A DNA stretch of 64,000 nt, taken from positions 1-64,000 of the forward strand of contig JARFNK010000005.1 of assembly GCA_029167225.1 (NCBI GenBank). The letters run 5' to 3'. The translations under genes were made by a program, and so were the position numbers. Shown piece after piece: positions 34,498 to 43,138 of this stretch. The notes under the pieces were generated by a model. The model was not told where the DNA came from. It was given only the letters and a program-made list of their open reading frames with translations, and made no database searches. The DNA comes from Sphingobium arseniciresistens. Its GTDB lineage: Bacteria > Pseudomonadota > Alphaproteobacteria > Sphingomonadales > Sphingomonadaceae. The first letter of the stretch is position 1. Every line of letters starts with the position of its first letter.

Positions 34498-35817
34498 ATG
34501 AGCCTTTATTCCGCTCTTTATGCCGGCGTTTCCGGCCTTGGCGCGCAAGCGAGCGCGATGGCGACGGTCGCCGACAATATCACCAACGTGAATACGGTGG
34601 GATATAAGGGGGCATCCGCTCAGTTTCGCACGCTCGTTACCGACGGGCGCGTGAGCAGCAACTATTCGGCGGGCGGCGTTGCCGCGGCGCCAAAGGCAAT
34701 GATCTCCAAACAGGGCCTCTTGCAGGCCTCCAGCAGCCTCACCGACATCGGCATCGACGGTGCCGGCTTCTTCGTCGTGCGCTCCAGCGCAGACGCCAGC
34801 GGTGAAATCGCCTATACCCGTGCGGGTTCCTTCGCGCCGGATTCCGCCGGCTATCTGAAGAACACCAGCGGCTTCTATCTGCAGGGCTGGCCGCTCGATT
34901 CCGACGGCAATTTCGTCAACACCGGCAATCTCAACCAGCTGGAGCCCATCCGCCCCAGCGCACTGACCGGCGCGGCGCTGCCCACCACCAAGATCGAGAT
35001 GCGGGCCAACCTGCAGTCGACCGCGGAGCCCATCACCGGCGCCTATGTCCCCGGATCAATGGCATCCGGCGCGCTTTCGCCGCAATTCGCCCGCTCGGTG
35101 GACGTCTATGACGCGCAGGGCACCTCGCACCGCCTGACCTTCAACTTCGTCAAGACCGCCGCCAACGAGTGGGTTGCCGAAGTCTCGGCCTCGCCGGCAA
35201 CCGACGTTACGTCGATCGGCGGCACCGCCATCACCGATGGCGTCCTGGCCAGCGGCGCGGTCAAGTTCAATGCCGACGGCAGCCTCGACCTGGCCGGATC
35301 GGATCCGGCCCTCTTCGCCGATCTCGACATCGGCTGGAGCAATGGCGCCGGATCGACCCCGATCAGGCTCGGCCTGGGTGACGATGGCGGCCTGAACGGC
35401 CTGACGCAGTTCGGCAGCGAATCTGCCCTGCTCTCTTCCACCGTCGATGGCGGCATGCTGGGCACGGTCGCATCGGTCGAGATTTCCGACACCGGCATCG
35501 TCAGCGCCATCTTCGAGGATGGCACCTCGCGCGCCATCTACCAGCTGCCGCTCGCGACCTTCCAGAACCCTGACGGCCTGACCCGGATCGGCGGCAACGC
35601 CTATTCCATGTCGCAGCAGTCGGGCAATGTCGCGATCAACATGCCCGGTTCGCTGGGCGCCGGCGTGATCGCCGCCAGCACGCTGGAAGCGTCCAACGTC
35701 GATCTGGCACAGGAGTTCTCGAACATGATCCTGTTCCAGCGCGCCTACAGCGCATCGTCGAAGATCATCACCACGGTCGACGACATGCTGCAGGAAGTCA
35801 GCAACCTGAAGCGCTGA
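34498..35817 (+). CDS. flgE: Flagellar hook protein FlgE
   Basis: A 439-residue axial protein. The N-terminus, SLYSALYAGVSGLGAQASAM followed by DNITNVNTVGYKG, and the C-terminus, SNVDLAQEFSNMILFQRAYSA followed by a final TVDDMLQEVSNLKR-type helix, are the flanking helices shared by hook and rod proteins. The centre holds beta-rich hook domains (EPITGAYVPGSMASG, SVDVYDAQGTSHRLTFNFVK). It is the first gene of the flgE-flgK-flgL unit. Confidence 0.95.
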   Translation: MSLYSALYAGVSGLGAQASAMATVADNITNVNTVGYKGASAQFRTLVTDGRVSSNYSAGGVAAAPKAMISKQGLLQASSSLTDIGIDGAGFFVVRSSADASGEIAYTRAGSFAPDSAGYLKNTSGFYLQGWPLDSDGNFVNTGNLNQLEPIRPSALTGAALPTTKIEMRANLQSTAEPITGAYVPGSMASGALSPQFARSVDVYDAQGTSHRLTFNFVKTAANEWVAEVSASPATDVTSIGGTAITDGVLASGAVKFNADGSLDLAGSDPALFADLDIGWSNGAGSTPIRLGLGDDGGLNGLTQFGSESALLSSTVDGGMLGTVASVEISDTGIVSAIFEDGTSRAIYQLPLATFQNPDGLTRIGGNAYSMSQQSGNVAINMPGSLGAGVIAASTLEASNVDLAQEFSNMILFQRAYSASSKIITTVDDMLQEVSNLKR

Positions 35818-35863
35818 CGCCTTCGCCCCGACCTGTCCATTTGCCATCTGAAGGAATATTACC

Positions 35864-37960
35864 GTGTCTTTGAACGACATCCTGAGTTCAGCCATGTCGG
35901 GTCTTTCGGCTTCCCAGGCCGGGATGCGGTCCGTTTCCAACAATATCGCAAATGTCGGCACTGCCGGATATGCCCGCGAGCGCGTGTCGCTCAGCACGGG
36001 CGTATCCGGTGGCCGGGTGAACGGGGTCATCATCGGCGAGCCATCGCGCGTCGCCGACAAATTCCTGGAAAATGCGGTCTACCAACGCTCCAGCACTTTG
36101 GGCCGGTCGGAGGTCGTCTCCTCCTATCTTGACCGGCTGCAGGCGCTGCTGGGTGCGCCGGGTTCGGAATCCGGCATTGCCGGCCGGCTGAGCGCGATTT
36201 CCAGCTCAGCCTCGCAGATTGCCGGGTTGAACGGGTCGGCCGAGTCCGTCGCCCTGTTCACCGGCAATGTGCAGGACACCATCAACTCGCTCGACCAGCT
36301 GAACAACGACGTCACCACCCTGCGCGCCGACGTGGAGACGGAAGTCGGCTACACCGTCGATCGCGCCAACGTCCTGCTGCGCCAGATCCATGACCTGAAC
36401 GACGAGGTTGCCCGGCTCGACGGCCTTGGGCGCAGTTCCGCCGGTGCCGCCGACAAGCGCATGACCGCGATCGAGGAACTGAGCGGCCTCATGAACGTCA
36501 GCGTGCGGGAACAGGCCGACGGCCGCATGACGATCGACAGCGCTTCGGGCCAGGTGTTGCTGGATCGCCGCCTGCGCCAGCTGAGCTATCCCTCCGGCGC
36601 GGGCGCGTCGCAGGCGACCTATCCGGCCATCGACATCCGCTTTGCCGATGCCAATGGCACCGTGGGCGCTTCGACCGGCGAGAAGATCGATTCCGCGGCG
36701 ATCGGCGGCAAGCTGGGCGGCCTGCTCGATCTGCGGGACCGCGCGCTACCCAATTTCACCGAGCAACTCGGTGTCCTCTTTTCCGGCCTGGCCGAGAGCC
36801 TGAACGCCGTCTCCAACGAAGGCACCACCCTTCCCCCGCCGACGACGCTGGAGGGCGGCTCGACCGGGCTGGTCGGGACAGACCGCCTTGGCTTTACCGG
36901 CGCGGCGGTGTTCGCCGTGGTCGCCAGCGACGGCACGCTGCAGTCGAAGGTCACGGTGGATTTCGACGCGCTCGGCGCCGGCGCCACCGTTGATGACGCC
37001 ATCAATGCCATCAATGCGGGCCTGGCCCCCGGCGCGACCGCCACGCTGACCGATGGCGCGCTGTCCATCACCGCCACGGCAGCCGGTACCGGTATCGCCA
37101 TCGCGCAGGATACCACCAATCCCAGCGACCGCGCCGGCGTGGGCTTCTCGCAATTCTTCGGCCTCAACAACCTTATCCGCAGCGATTCGAGCGCCCTGAC
37201 CCCACCCGGCTTCGTCGCAAGCGACCCGCATGGCTTCGGCGTGGGCGAAACGGCCGAGATCGTGCTGCGCGATCCTACCGGGCGTACGCTCACCAGCTAC
37301 ACTTTGACCGGCTCCGTCGGCCCGAGCTATGGCGACCTGCTCACGGAGCTGAACAGCAGCCCGCTCGCCGGTTTCGGCAGCTTCGCCCTCGATGATCGCG
37401 GCCGCATCCAGTTCTCCCCGACCAGCGCGAGCGCCGGATCAACCATCTCGATCCCGTCGGATTCGACCAGCCGCTTCGGCACTGGCCTTTCCTTCTCCGC
37501 CCTGTCCGGCCTGACCGGCACGGCCAGCGGCCTGGGAACGGCGGAAGTACGTGCCGACATCCTGGGCAGCCCGACCCGGCTGCCGCTGGCGACGCTGCAG
37601 CTCAATGTCCCCGTCGGCGAGAAGGCGATCGGCGCGGGCGACGTGCGCGGGGGCAACAAGTTTGTCGACCAGCTCACCAAGGCCATCGACCTTGGCAAGG
37701 ACGGCAAGGTCTCGCTCGACAGCTTCTCCAGCCGCCTTTTGGGCAATGCCGGTACGCAGGCCTCGCTGGCAGCGACATCCTATGACGATGCCACCGCCCG
37801 CCATGACGACGCCGTCAACCGCCGCGACAGCTTCTCCGGCGTCAATGTCGACGAGGAACTGGCGCAGATGGTGGTCCTGCAGAACAGCTATTCGGCCGCC
37901 GCGCGCGTCATGACCACGGCATCCGAAATGTACGACACCCTTCTCCAGATGCTCAGATAA
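35864..37960 (+). CDS. flgK: Hook-filament junction protein FlgK
   Basis: A 698-residue axial protein, long for FlgK because of a large variable centre (about residues 300-600, rich in Ser, Thr, Gly and Ala). The N-terminus reads LNDILSSAMSGLSASQAGMR with NNIANVGTAGYARERV after it; the C-terminus is GVNVDEELAQMVVLQNSYSA then ASEMYDTLLQMLR. It starts with GTG preceded by AAGGAATATTACC. It joins the hook to FlgL and the filament and should be escorted by the FlgN-like protein encoded at 9800. Confidence 0.93.
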   Translation: MSLNDILSSAMSGLSASQAGMRSVSNNIANVGTAGYARERVSLSTGVSGGRVNGVIIGEPSRVADKFLENAVYQRSSTLGRSEVVSSYLDRLQALLGAPGSESGIAGRLSAISSSASQIAGLNGSAESVALFTGNVQDTINSLDQLNNDVTTLRADVETEVGYTVDRANVLLRQIHDLNDEVARLDGLGRSSAGAADKRMTAIEELSGLMNVSVREQADGRMTIDSASGQVLLDRRLRQLSYPSGAGASQATYPAIDIRFADANGTVGASTGEKIDSAAIGGKLGGLLDLRDRALPNFTEQLGVLFSGLAESLNAVSNEGTTLPPPTTLEGGSTGLVGTDRLGFTGAAVFAVVASDGTLQSKVTVDFDALGAGATVDDAINAINAGLAPGATATLTDGALSITATAAGTGIAIAQDTTNPSDRAGVGFSQFFGLNNLIRSDSSALTPPGFVASDPHGFGVGETAEIVLRDPTGRTLTSYTLTGSVGPSYGDLLTELNSSPLAGFGSFALDDRGRIQFSPTSASAGSTISIPSDSTSRFGTGLSFSALSGLTGTASGLGTAEVRADILGSPTRLPLATLQLNVPVGEKAIGAGDVRGGNKFVDQLTKAIDLGKDGKVSLDSFSSRLLGNAGTQASLAATSYDDATARHDDAVNRRDSFSGVNVDEELAQMVVLQNSYSAAARVMTTASEMYDTLLQMLR

Positions 37961-37981
37961 GTCAGATAAGGAAGACAAGCC

Positions 37982-38890
37982 ATGACCCGCGTAGCCACCA
38001 TACCGTTACAGCGTACCTTGTCGGGCGCGATCCAGCGCTCCCAGCAGAATCTGGCGACCAGCCAGCTGCAGCTGAACAGCGGCAAGAAGGCACAGGATTA
38101 TGCCGGGCTGGGCGTGGATGCCGTGCGGACCCTGTCCGCGCGTTCCATGCTGGCCCAGCAGGAATCGCATCAGGCGGTCACGTCGCGGGTAGGCACCACC
38201 CTGTCGCTCTACGACGCACATCTGAACCAGATCGATACCTCCGTGTCGGACATGCGCCAGCAGCTGATGGAATCGGTCGGCACCGGCGATTCTCCTGGCC
38301 TTCAGGATCTCATCGAAAGCGCCTTTTCGGATTTCCGCAATGCGCTGAACGCCACCGAAGCCGGCGTGCCGCTGTTCGCCGGATCGCAGACCAACGACAG
38401 TCCGCTCAAGCCGGAGACGCTGGCCGATACGATCGGCCTCAACGCCGCTGATGCCTTCGGCAACGATCAGATTCGCCAGTCAAGCCGCATGGGTGATGGC
38501 GTGGATGTCGAATATGGCGTCATCGCCAGCGACGTCGGCACCAACCTGATCCCGGCTTTCCGCACTCTGGCGGAAGCAGGCCCGTTCGGCGACAAGCTGA
38601 CCCCGGCGCAGGTCACGGCGATCGGGCAGGCGCTGGGCCAGCTCGACACCGGCCTTGCCGATGTCCGTGCCGTCAACGCCGAAAATGGCCGCAAGCAGAA
38701 CCAGGTCGAAACCCTCGGTGTCCGCGCCGAAGATCGCGCGCTGCTGCTCAAGGACGTGATCGGCAAGGTCGAGGACGCCGACCTGGGTCAGGTCGCGATC
38801 GACATTTCGCAGCGCAAGACCATTTTGGAGGCCTCCTATTCGGTCTTCTCACAGCTCTCCAGCCTGTCGCTGGCGAATTTCCTGAACTGA
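37982..38890 (+). CDS. flgL: Hook-filament junction protein FlgL
   Basis: A 302-residue flagellin-like protein. Helical N-terminus with IQRSQQNLATSQLQLNSGKK and QDYAGLGVDAVRTLSARSML; C-terminus with DISQRKTILEASYSVFSQLS then SLANFLN. It forms the second junction ring between FlgK and the filament. It lies 21 bases after flgK and is followed by a strong terminator. Confidence 0.9.
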   Translation: MTRVATIPLQRTLSGAIQRSQQNLATSQLQLNSGKKAQDYAGLGVDAVRTLSARSMLAQQESHQAVTSRVGTTLSLYDAHLNQIDTSVSDMRQQLMESVGTGDSPGLQDLIESAFSDFRNALNATEAGVPLFAGSQTNDSPLKPETLADTIGLNAADAFGNDQIRQSSRMGDGVDVEYGVIASDVGTNLIPAFRTLAEAGPFGDKLTPAQVTAIGQALGQLDTGLADVRAVNAENGRKQNQVETLGVRAEDRALLLKDVIGKVEDADLGQVAIDISQRKTILEASYSVFSQLSSLSLANFLN

Positions 38891-38917
38891 TACCCGGCGC
38901 CCATAGCCCATGGTAAT

Positions 38918-38952
38918 GGGGAGCGATCCGAACATGGATCGCTCCCCTTTTT
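38918..38952 (+). terminator. Terminator after flgL
   Basis: GGGGAGCGATCC at 38918-38929 pairs perfectly with GGATCGCTCCCC at 38936-38947 around six bases, followed by TTTTT. It ends the flgE-flgK-flgL unit. Confidence 0.92.
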
Positions 38953-39031
38953 CGTGTCTGGCGTTCTGGAAATCTGCCCACGGGCAGGACTGCCCCGGGG
39001 TGTAGCGCCAACCTCCGTCGGCCTCATAACG

Positions 39032-39075
39032 CATGAAGCCGCCGCCCCGATGCGGGTCGGAGCGGCGGCTTCATG
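39032..39075. repeat. Perfect 14-bp inverted repeat
   Basis: CATGAAGCCGCCGC at 39032-39045 is complementary to 39062-39075 with a 16-base loop. It lies 34 bases after the end of the minus-strand gene at 39109 and may end its transcription, although no T-run follows on that strand. Confidence 0.6.
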
Positions 39076-39108
39076 GCGTTGGCGGGAAATTTTCCCGATG
39101 CTGTAACG

Positions 39109-40944
39109 TCAGCCCTTCGGGACCGAGGCGGGCGCGGCATCGAGCAGGGAGGCGATCTCGCCGGCCGGGCTCACCGCCGGCATCGATGCCATGGCACGCG
39201 CCAGTGCTGCGGGATCGGCGGAGCCCGGCGTGGCGGTCAGCATGTCGAACACCGGCGCCGTCGCGAGCCCCCGGAAGCTGGCGGCATAGCGCGCGCGCAG
39301 TCCGGCGAGTTCAGTCTCCCGCCCCAGCATCGCCAGGGAAATGGCGTGGCGCAGGACGATCGCCTGATCGACATCGCTCACCGCGCCGGCGGGCGGCAGG
39401 GCCTTGCCCGTTTCGGATGCAAGACCGGCCCATTCGCGCTTTTTCCACAGGATTTCCGATCGCAGGGCGCCGGCATCGGGCACGTTCTGGAGCACCGCGA
39501 ACGCCTCCTCCACCCGGCCGATCTGGCTGAGCGCGACCGCTTCCACCCGCTGGCGGGCATAGATCATCGCGTCGGGATAATCCTGGTTGGCGGTCTTGCG
39601 TAGCGCCGCGATCGCACGGTCCGGGCGTCCGGACAGGATATGCAGCGACGCGACGCGCGCGGAAAGCGGCCCCTGCGCCAGGTCGTTGACGCGGGCGAAG
39701 AGCTGATGTTCCAGCAGCTCTGCCGCACGGCCATAGAGGCCGGCCGACTGCAGCCGCTCGGCCAGGCGGCTGACGAGCAGGTCGCCCTCCGCGCCGCTGG
39801 GCGACAGGTCGCGATAATCCCAATAGAGCCCCGCCGCCTGTTCCAGCGTCAGCTTGGTCCGGGGATCGAGCGCCGCCGCGAGCTTCCCCTGCAGGCTGGA
39901 CATGAACTCCGGCCCCTGGCGGCTCGGATCGAAGAAGCGGAACAGGGTTGCCCCGGCGGACAGCGATCCACGCAGGTCGCCCGCATCGTTGCTCAGCTTG
40001 TAGGAAAGGCGCAGCGCGCGCTCCTCGATCTCGTCGCCGCGCCAGGCATAGCGCAGTGCGGCGAGCTGCTTGAGCGCGGGTCCACGCTTGATGTTGCCGC
40101 CGGCGACCTCCGCCTCGATCCCGCTCAGGCGCGCGTCCATGCGCTCCTGCATCGTGCCGGCACGCTCCACGCGGGCAAAGCGCAACCGGGCTTGATCGGC
40201 ATGGCCAAGCACGAGTTCGGCCTTGCCGCGATAGAGGTTGGCCTGTGCGTCACGGTCGGGAAGCTGCCGCAGCCATCCCATCGCCTCGCCCGCACGCCCG
40301 GCCTCCACGCCCGCTTTTGCGGCGGCGATGATGAAGGGCTTGCGCTTTTCCGCCTGCAGGGCGGGCCGGGCACAGGCCATGTGCTGCAACGCCTGTTCAG
40401 CAAAGCCGCCTTCGGCAAGGATCCGCATCCGCCATGCGCAGGCCTCTGGATTGTTCACCAGGCCCGGCGCCCCGAGTTCGGAAAGCGCTTCGGACGCATG
40501 GTTCATCATCGCCATCGCCACGCCATGGGCGAGCCGGAAGGCATCGACCATGTCCATGTCGGGATCGTCCTGTCGCATCACTTCCAGGACGCCATAGGCT
40601 TCCGGGCCGCGCCCCTGGCCGATCAGGCTGCGTGCATAATCCCAGCGCACCTGCTGGCGCGTATCCTGCGAGGCGCGGGTGATCGCCTTCCAGGAGGCAT
40701 CATCGTCCACGACCTTCCAGGCGCCCGGCATGGCAACCGGTGACTGCTGCGCGAGATCCGCCGCGAAGCCGGGCAGGCGGGCGGCAGGCACGGCCGCCGT
40801 CCCTGCAGGGCCGGGCATGGGGACGGGCGCAGTAACTGTGGCATCGGCTTCAACTGGCGCATATGCCTCTTGCTGCGGCTGATGTTGCGATTGGGCCGTA
40901 CCGGAAAGTGCCGCCGTCGACGCGAGCAGGAGCGACCATCTCAT
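39109..40944 (-). CDS. Secreted alpha-helical repeat protein of the flagellar cluster
   Basis: A 611-residue protein with a signal peptide (MRWSLLLASTAALSGTAQSQ). After a Pro/Ala-rich segment, residues about 75-560 are repeated helix pairs of TPR-like character, for example WDYARSLIGQGRGPEAYGVL, EAGRAGEAMGWLRQLPDRDA and VALSQIGRVEEAFAVLQNVP. It should work in the periplasm as a binding scaffold. It begins with a four-base overlap after a small membrane protein, and that pair shares the divergent flagellar promoter at 41220, so it probably belongs to the regulon; I do not recognise a named family. Confidence 0.65.
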   Translation of the reverse strand: MRWSLLLASTAALSGTAQSQHQPQQEAYAPVEADATVTAPVPMPGPAGTAAVPAARLPGFAADLAQQSPVAMPGAWKVVDDDASWKAITRASQDTRQQVRWDYARSLIGQGRGPEAYGVLEVMRQDDPDMDMVDAFRLAHGVAMAMMNHASEALSELGAPGLVNNPEACAWRMRILAEGGFAEQALQHMACARPALQAEKRKPFIIAAAKAGVEAGRAGEAMGWLRQLPDRDAQANLYRGKAELVLGHADQARLRFARVERAGTMQERMDARLSGIEAEVAGGNIKRGPALKQLAALRYAWRGDEIEERALRLSYKLSNDAGDLRGSLSAGATLFRFFDPSRQGPEFMSSLQGKLAAALDPRTKLTLEQAAGLYWDYRDLSPSGAEGDLLVSRLAERLQSAGLYGRAAELLEHQLFARVNDLAQGPLSARVASLHILSGRPDRAIAALRKTANQDYPDAMIYARQRVEAVALSQIGRVEEAFAVLQNVPDAGALRSEILWKKREWAGLASETGKALPPAGAVSDVDQAIVLRHAISLAMLGRETELAGLRARYAASFRGLATAPVFDMLTATPGSADPAALARAMASMPAVSPAGEIASLLDAAPASVPKG

Positions 40945-41195
40945 TTAACCACCACCGGAAAAAATCCCAGGAAAGACAGCAGGGCGCCGCCCGCCGCACA
41001 GCCGATCAGGAAGAGCAGGGTCATCACGACCCAGGGAAAGCGCTCGGCAGCAGGAGCCGCAGCGCCGGAAACCGCCGTCCGCGCTTCGGACGCAGGCTCG
41101 GCCTGTTCAACATCACCCCTGCGGCGCTGGGGCACATCGCCCCTGTTGCCCGAGGAAAAGACCCGCACCTTGCCGGGCCGCTGGTTGCTACTCAT
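40941..41195 (-). CDS. Small single-pass membrane protein, unrecognised
   Basis: An 84-residue protein: a basic, disordered N-terminal part (SNQRPGKVRVFSSGNRGD), an Ala/Glu-rich linker and one C-terminal membrane helix, FPWVVMTLLFLIGCAAGGAL followed by LSFLGFFPVVVK. The topology would place the N-terminus in the cytoplasm. ATG 41195 follows AGGCAGGTGCAG; GTG 41201 is an alternative. It is the first gene of the unit with the secreted repeat protein and may anchor it or connect it to the motor; this is only suggested by position. Confidence 0.55.
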   Translation of the reverse strand: MSSNQRPGKVRVFSSGNRGDVPQRRRGDVEQAEPASEARTAVSGAAAPAAERFPWVVMTLLFLIGCAAGGALLSFLGFFPVVVK

Positions 41196-41219
41196 CTGCA
41201 CCTGCCTGATTGGATTTCA

Positions 41220-41232
41220 TCCTATTATAGAA
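41220..41232. promoter_or_regulatory. Overlapping divergent TCCTATTAT / TTCTATAAT elements
   Basis: The plus strand reads TCCTATTATAGAA; the minus strand reads TTCTATAATAGGA. Both contain a TATWAT core preceded by a pyrimidine-rich triplet, so one 13-bp block could serve the genes at 41302 (plus) and 41195 (minus). The same arrangement recurs near 44735. Confidence 0.55.
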
Positions 41233-41301
41233 AGGACACGCCTGCTGCGGTCGGTCCATCGACCGAACAATCGCAAACGGCCCATTGCGGAGTGCCCACC
41301 A

Positions 41302-41709
41302 ATGTCCCGACCGATTGTTTCCGCCACGACCGCGCTGTGCGCGATGGCCGGGGCGGGCTTTGCGGGGGCGAGTGATGCGCGCGCCGAGAGCGCCGCCGCA
41401 CCCGTATTCGTGACGATGGAGGAAATTGCCGCGCCGATCGTGGACACCAGCCATCTCGACGGGGTGCTGCGGGTCTCGCTCGTGCTGCAGGCGAAGGATG
41501 CGGAAGATGCCGCGTCAATGACCAAGACAATGCCGGAACTGCGCGCCGCATCGCTGGCGGCCATGCTCGAATTCGGGCGGCTCTATGCCTCCCCGTTGGC
41601 GCCTGTCGACGCCCGCAAGCTCTCCGAGCATCTCAATCCGGCGCTCAAAAGGGCGAACCCCGCCATCGTCAACGTGCTGATCGTGAAGGTCGGCGCCTTC
41701 GCCGGCTGA
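41302..41709 (+). CDS. Periplasmic FliL-like protein, unrecognised family
   Basis: A 135-residue protein with a signal peptide-like start (IVSATTALCAMAGAGFAGAS up to ARAES). The mature part, DGVLRVSLVLQAKDAEDAAS, MPELRAASLAAMLEFGRLYA and PAIVNVLIVKVGAFAG, has the strand-helix-strand plan of the FliL periplasmic domain but without the usual membrane helix. It is preceded by a TCCTATTAT element on its own strand, so it belongs to the flagellar regulon. A periplasmic role near the stator or rings is plausible but not shown. Confidence 0.55.
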   Translation: MSRPIVSATTALCAMAGAGFAGASDARAESAAAPVFVTMEEIAAPIVDTSHLDGVLRVSLVLQAKDAEDAASMTKTMPELRAASLAAMLEFGRLYASPLAPVDARKLSEHLNPALKRANPAIVNVLIVKVGAFAG

Positions 41710-41714
41710 GCCAT

Positions 41715-41742
41715 GCGGCAAGACATGTAAGGGCCTTGCCGC
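41715..41742. repeat. 8-bp inverted repeat after the FliL-like gene
   Basis: GCGGCAAG at 41715-41722 pairs with CTTGCCGC at 41735-41742, six bases after the stop codon. There is no T-run, so it is a weak terminator candidate. Confidence 0.4.
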
Positions 41743-41893
41743 AAGCCGACGAGATTCGCAGGAGCAGTCAATCCTGAGCGCGTGCTGCGCAGATTGTCAG
41801 CGTGGAACGCCGTCTCGTCGCCGGGCATTTTAAGCAGAGACTTTCCGCTGCGAAGGGCGACGCTCACCGTCCGCGGCGCGCGTGAAAAACATG

Positions 41894-41919
41894 GTCCTTC
41901 GACACGCTCAGGGCGAACG
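41894..41919. repeat. REP-like intergenic element
   Basis: The bases GTCCTTCGACACGCTCAGGG and the GCGAAC after them resemble the short repetitive elements with CTTCGAC...GCTCAGG...CGAAC cores that are scattered between genes in many proteobacteria, including sphingomonads. Only one copy was seen here, so the assignment relies on recalled knowledge of that family. Confidence 0.5.
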
Positions 41920-41936
41920 CTGTGTTACCGCCGGAC

Positions 41937-41976
41937 AAAAAGGGCCGCCATCCCCTCGGGGATTGGCGGCCCTTTT
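41937..41976. terminator. Bidirectional terminator after motE
   Basis: AAAAAGGGCCGCC at 41937-41949 pairs with GGCGGCCCTTTT at 41965-41976, with TCCCC/GGGGA extending the stem inside. T-runs occur on both strands, so it ends both the fliL-to-motE unit and the unit at 41302. Confidence 0.9.
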
Positions 41977-41981
41977 CATGT

Positions 41982-42653
41982 TCAGAGCTTCTGTCGTTTC
42001 TTGCCACGCGGCGGAACCTCCTCAGCCTCCGCCGATGCGCGCCGCGAAGGCCGGGGCGCCGTGACGATAGCGGGCGGCGGCGCCTTCACGACGCGCCGGC
42101 CAGCGAGCGACATCGTCAGCTCGACCGCAGCATTGGGCGACATGCTTGCCATCAGCAGCGCGGTCGAGCGCTCCCGCATGCGCTTGGCGACCTGGGTCTG
42201 CACCTCGATGTCCAGCCGCTCGAAGATCGGCGCAGCGCGGGCGGGCTTCATCGTCTGGTAGATGCGGGCAAGGTCGTCATAGGGCTGCGAGGGGGGCTCG
42301 ACCGGGCTGCCCGGCTGGCCCGGCGCATTGGCTGGCCCCGTCTGCCGGGCGCGCATGTCGGCGGCAAGCCGCGCTTCGCCGGCGCGCGCCGCCTGCTCGC
42401 GCATCTCCAGCTTGCGCCGCTCGCCCGCCAATGACTGGTCACGCTCGCTGACGCTGTTCTGGAGGGACGTGCCCAGGCGCGTCGCATTCTCCGTGTCCGG
42501 GGCCGGCGCGGCAAACGCCATCGCATTCGCCACCGCCGCCAGCCCGGCCGCGCCAAGGATCATGGACGATGGCCGGGTCAGCAGCTTGAGATAGGGCGTT
42601 GCCACCCCCAGCCCCGACGGCAGGGCGAGGGGCAGTCCAGTCAGCGCTTTCAT
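41982..42653 (-). CDS. motE: MotE-family flagellar protein
   Basis: A 223-residue protein. A hydrophobic segment near residues 32-50 (MILGAAGLAAVANAMAFAAP) is followed by a coiled coil (RDQSLAGERRKLEMREQAAR) and then the MgtE-N/MotE-like motif: LARIYQTMKPARAAPIFERL, DIEVQTQVAKRMRERSTALL, MASMSPNAAVELTMSLAGR. In rhizobia MotE is a periplasmic chaperone for the motor protein MotC. It ends in a basic tail. It overlaps the preceding gene by four bases and closes the fliL-fliM unit. Confidence 0.75.
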   Translation of the reverse strand: MKALTGLPLALPSGLGVATPYLKLLTRPSSMILGAAGLAAVANAMAFAAPAPDTENATRLGTSLQNSVSERDQSLAGERRKLEMREQAARAGEARLAADMRARQTGPANAPGQPGSPVEPPSQPYDDLARIYQTMKPARAAPIFERLDIEVQTQVAKRMRERSTALLMASMSPNAAVELTMSLAGRRVVKAPPPAIVTAPRPSRRASAEAEEVPPRGKKRQKL

Positions 42654-43138
42654 GCGCCCTCCGCCATGGCTGGCACGGGCGGCACCAGCGACATGATGGT
42701 CGCGGTCTTCGCCGGGGCCTTGCGGCGGGTGGTCGTCGTCGTGCGGGTGCCGCGCTTGCGCGGGGTCGCAGCCTTGCTGCGCTTGCTGGCGGGCTTCTCC
42801 GCCTTTTCCGGCTTGGCAGGAGCGTTGCCCTGCGCGGCGGCGTCCATGATGCGCTCGGCCACCGCATTGCCGATGCCGACCATGACGGACAGCTCGTCAC
42901 GCAGCGCCTGGCTCGACGCAATGGCGCGCGCATTGGCCGCGCCATCGGTAGACAGCAGCGTCTTGAGATCGGCCAGCACCATGCGGGCCTGGCCCGTCGC
43001 ACGGTCAAGCTGGGTCACCATGTCGCTGAGGTTGCCGGAACGGATCGAGTTGAAGCTGCGCATCATGCGGGCGCTCTGCACCATCACGGCAATGCACAGC
43101 ATGACGAGGATGAGGTTTGTGAACGTGGCAAATGTCAT
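42650..43138 (-). CDS. DUF6468-like flagellar membrane protein
   Basis: A 162-residue protein with an N-terminal membrane helix (FATFTNLILVMLCIAVMVQS), then RMMRSFNSIRSGNLSDMVTQ and a helical region, and a long Lys/Arg/Ala-rich tail containing TRTTTTTRRK. A protein of this build between fliM and motE occurs in several alphaproteobacteria under the DUF6468 name. Its function is unknown. The start overlaps the fliM stop (ATGA), so it is translationally coupled to fliM. Confidence 0.65.
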   Translation of the reverse strand: MTFATFTNLILVMLCIAVMVQSARMMRSFNSIRSGNLSDMVTQLDRATGQARMVLADLKTLLSTDGAANARAIASSQALRDELSVMVGIGNAVAERIMDAAAQGNAPAKPEKAEKPASKRSKAATPRKRGTRTTTTTRRKAPAKTATIMSLVPPVPAMAEGA

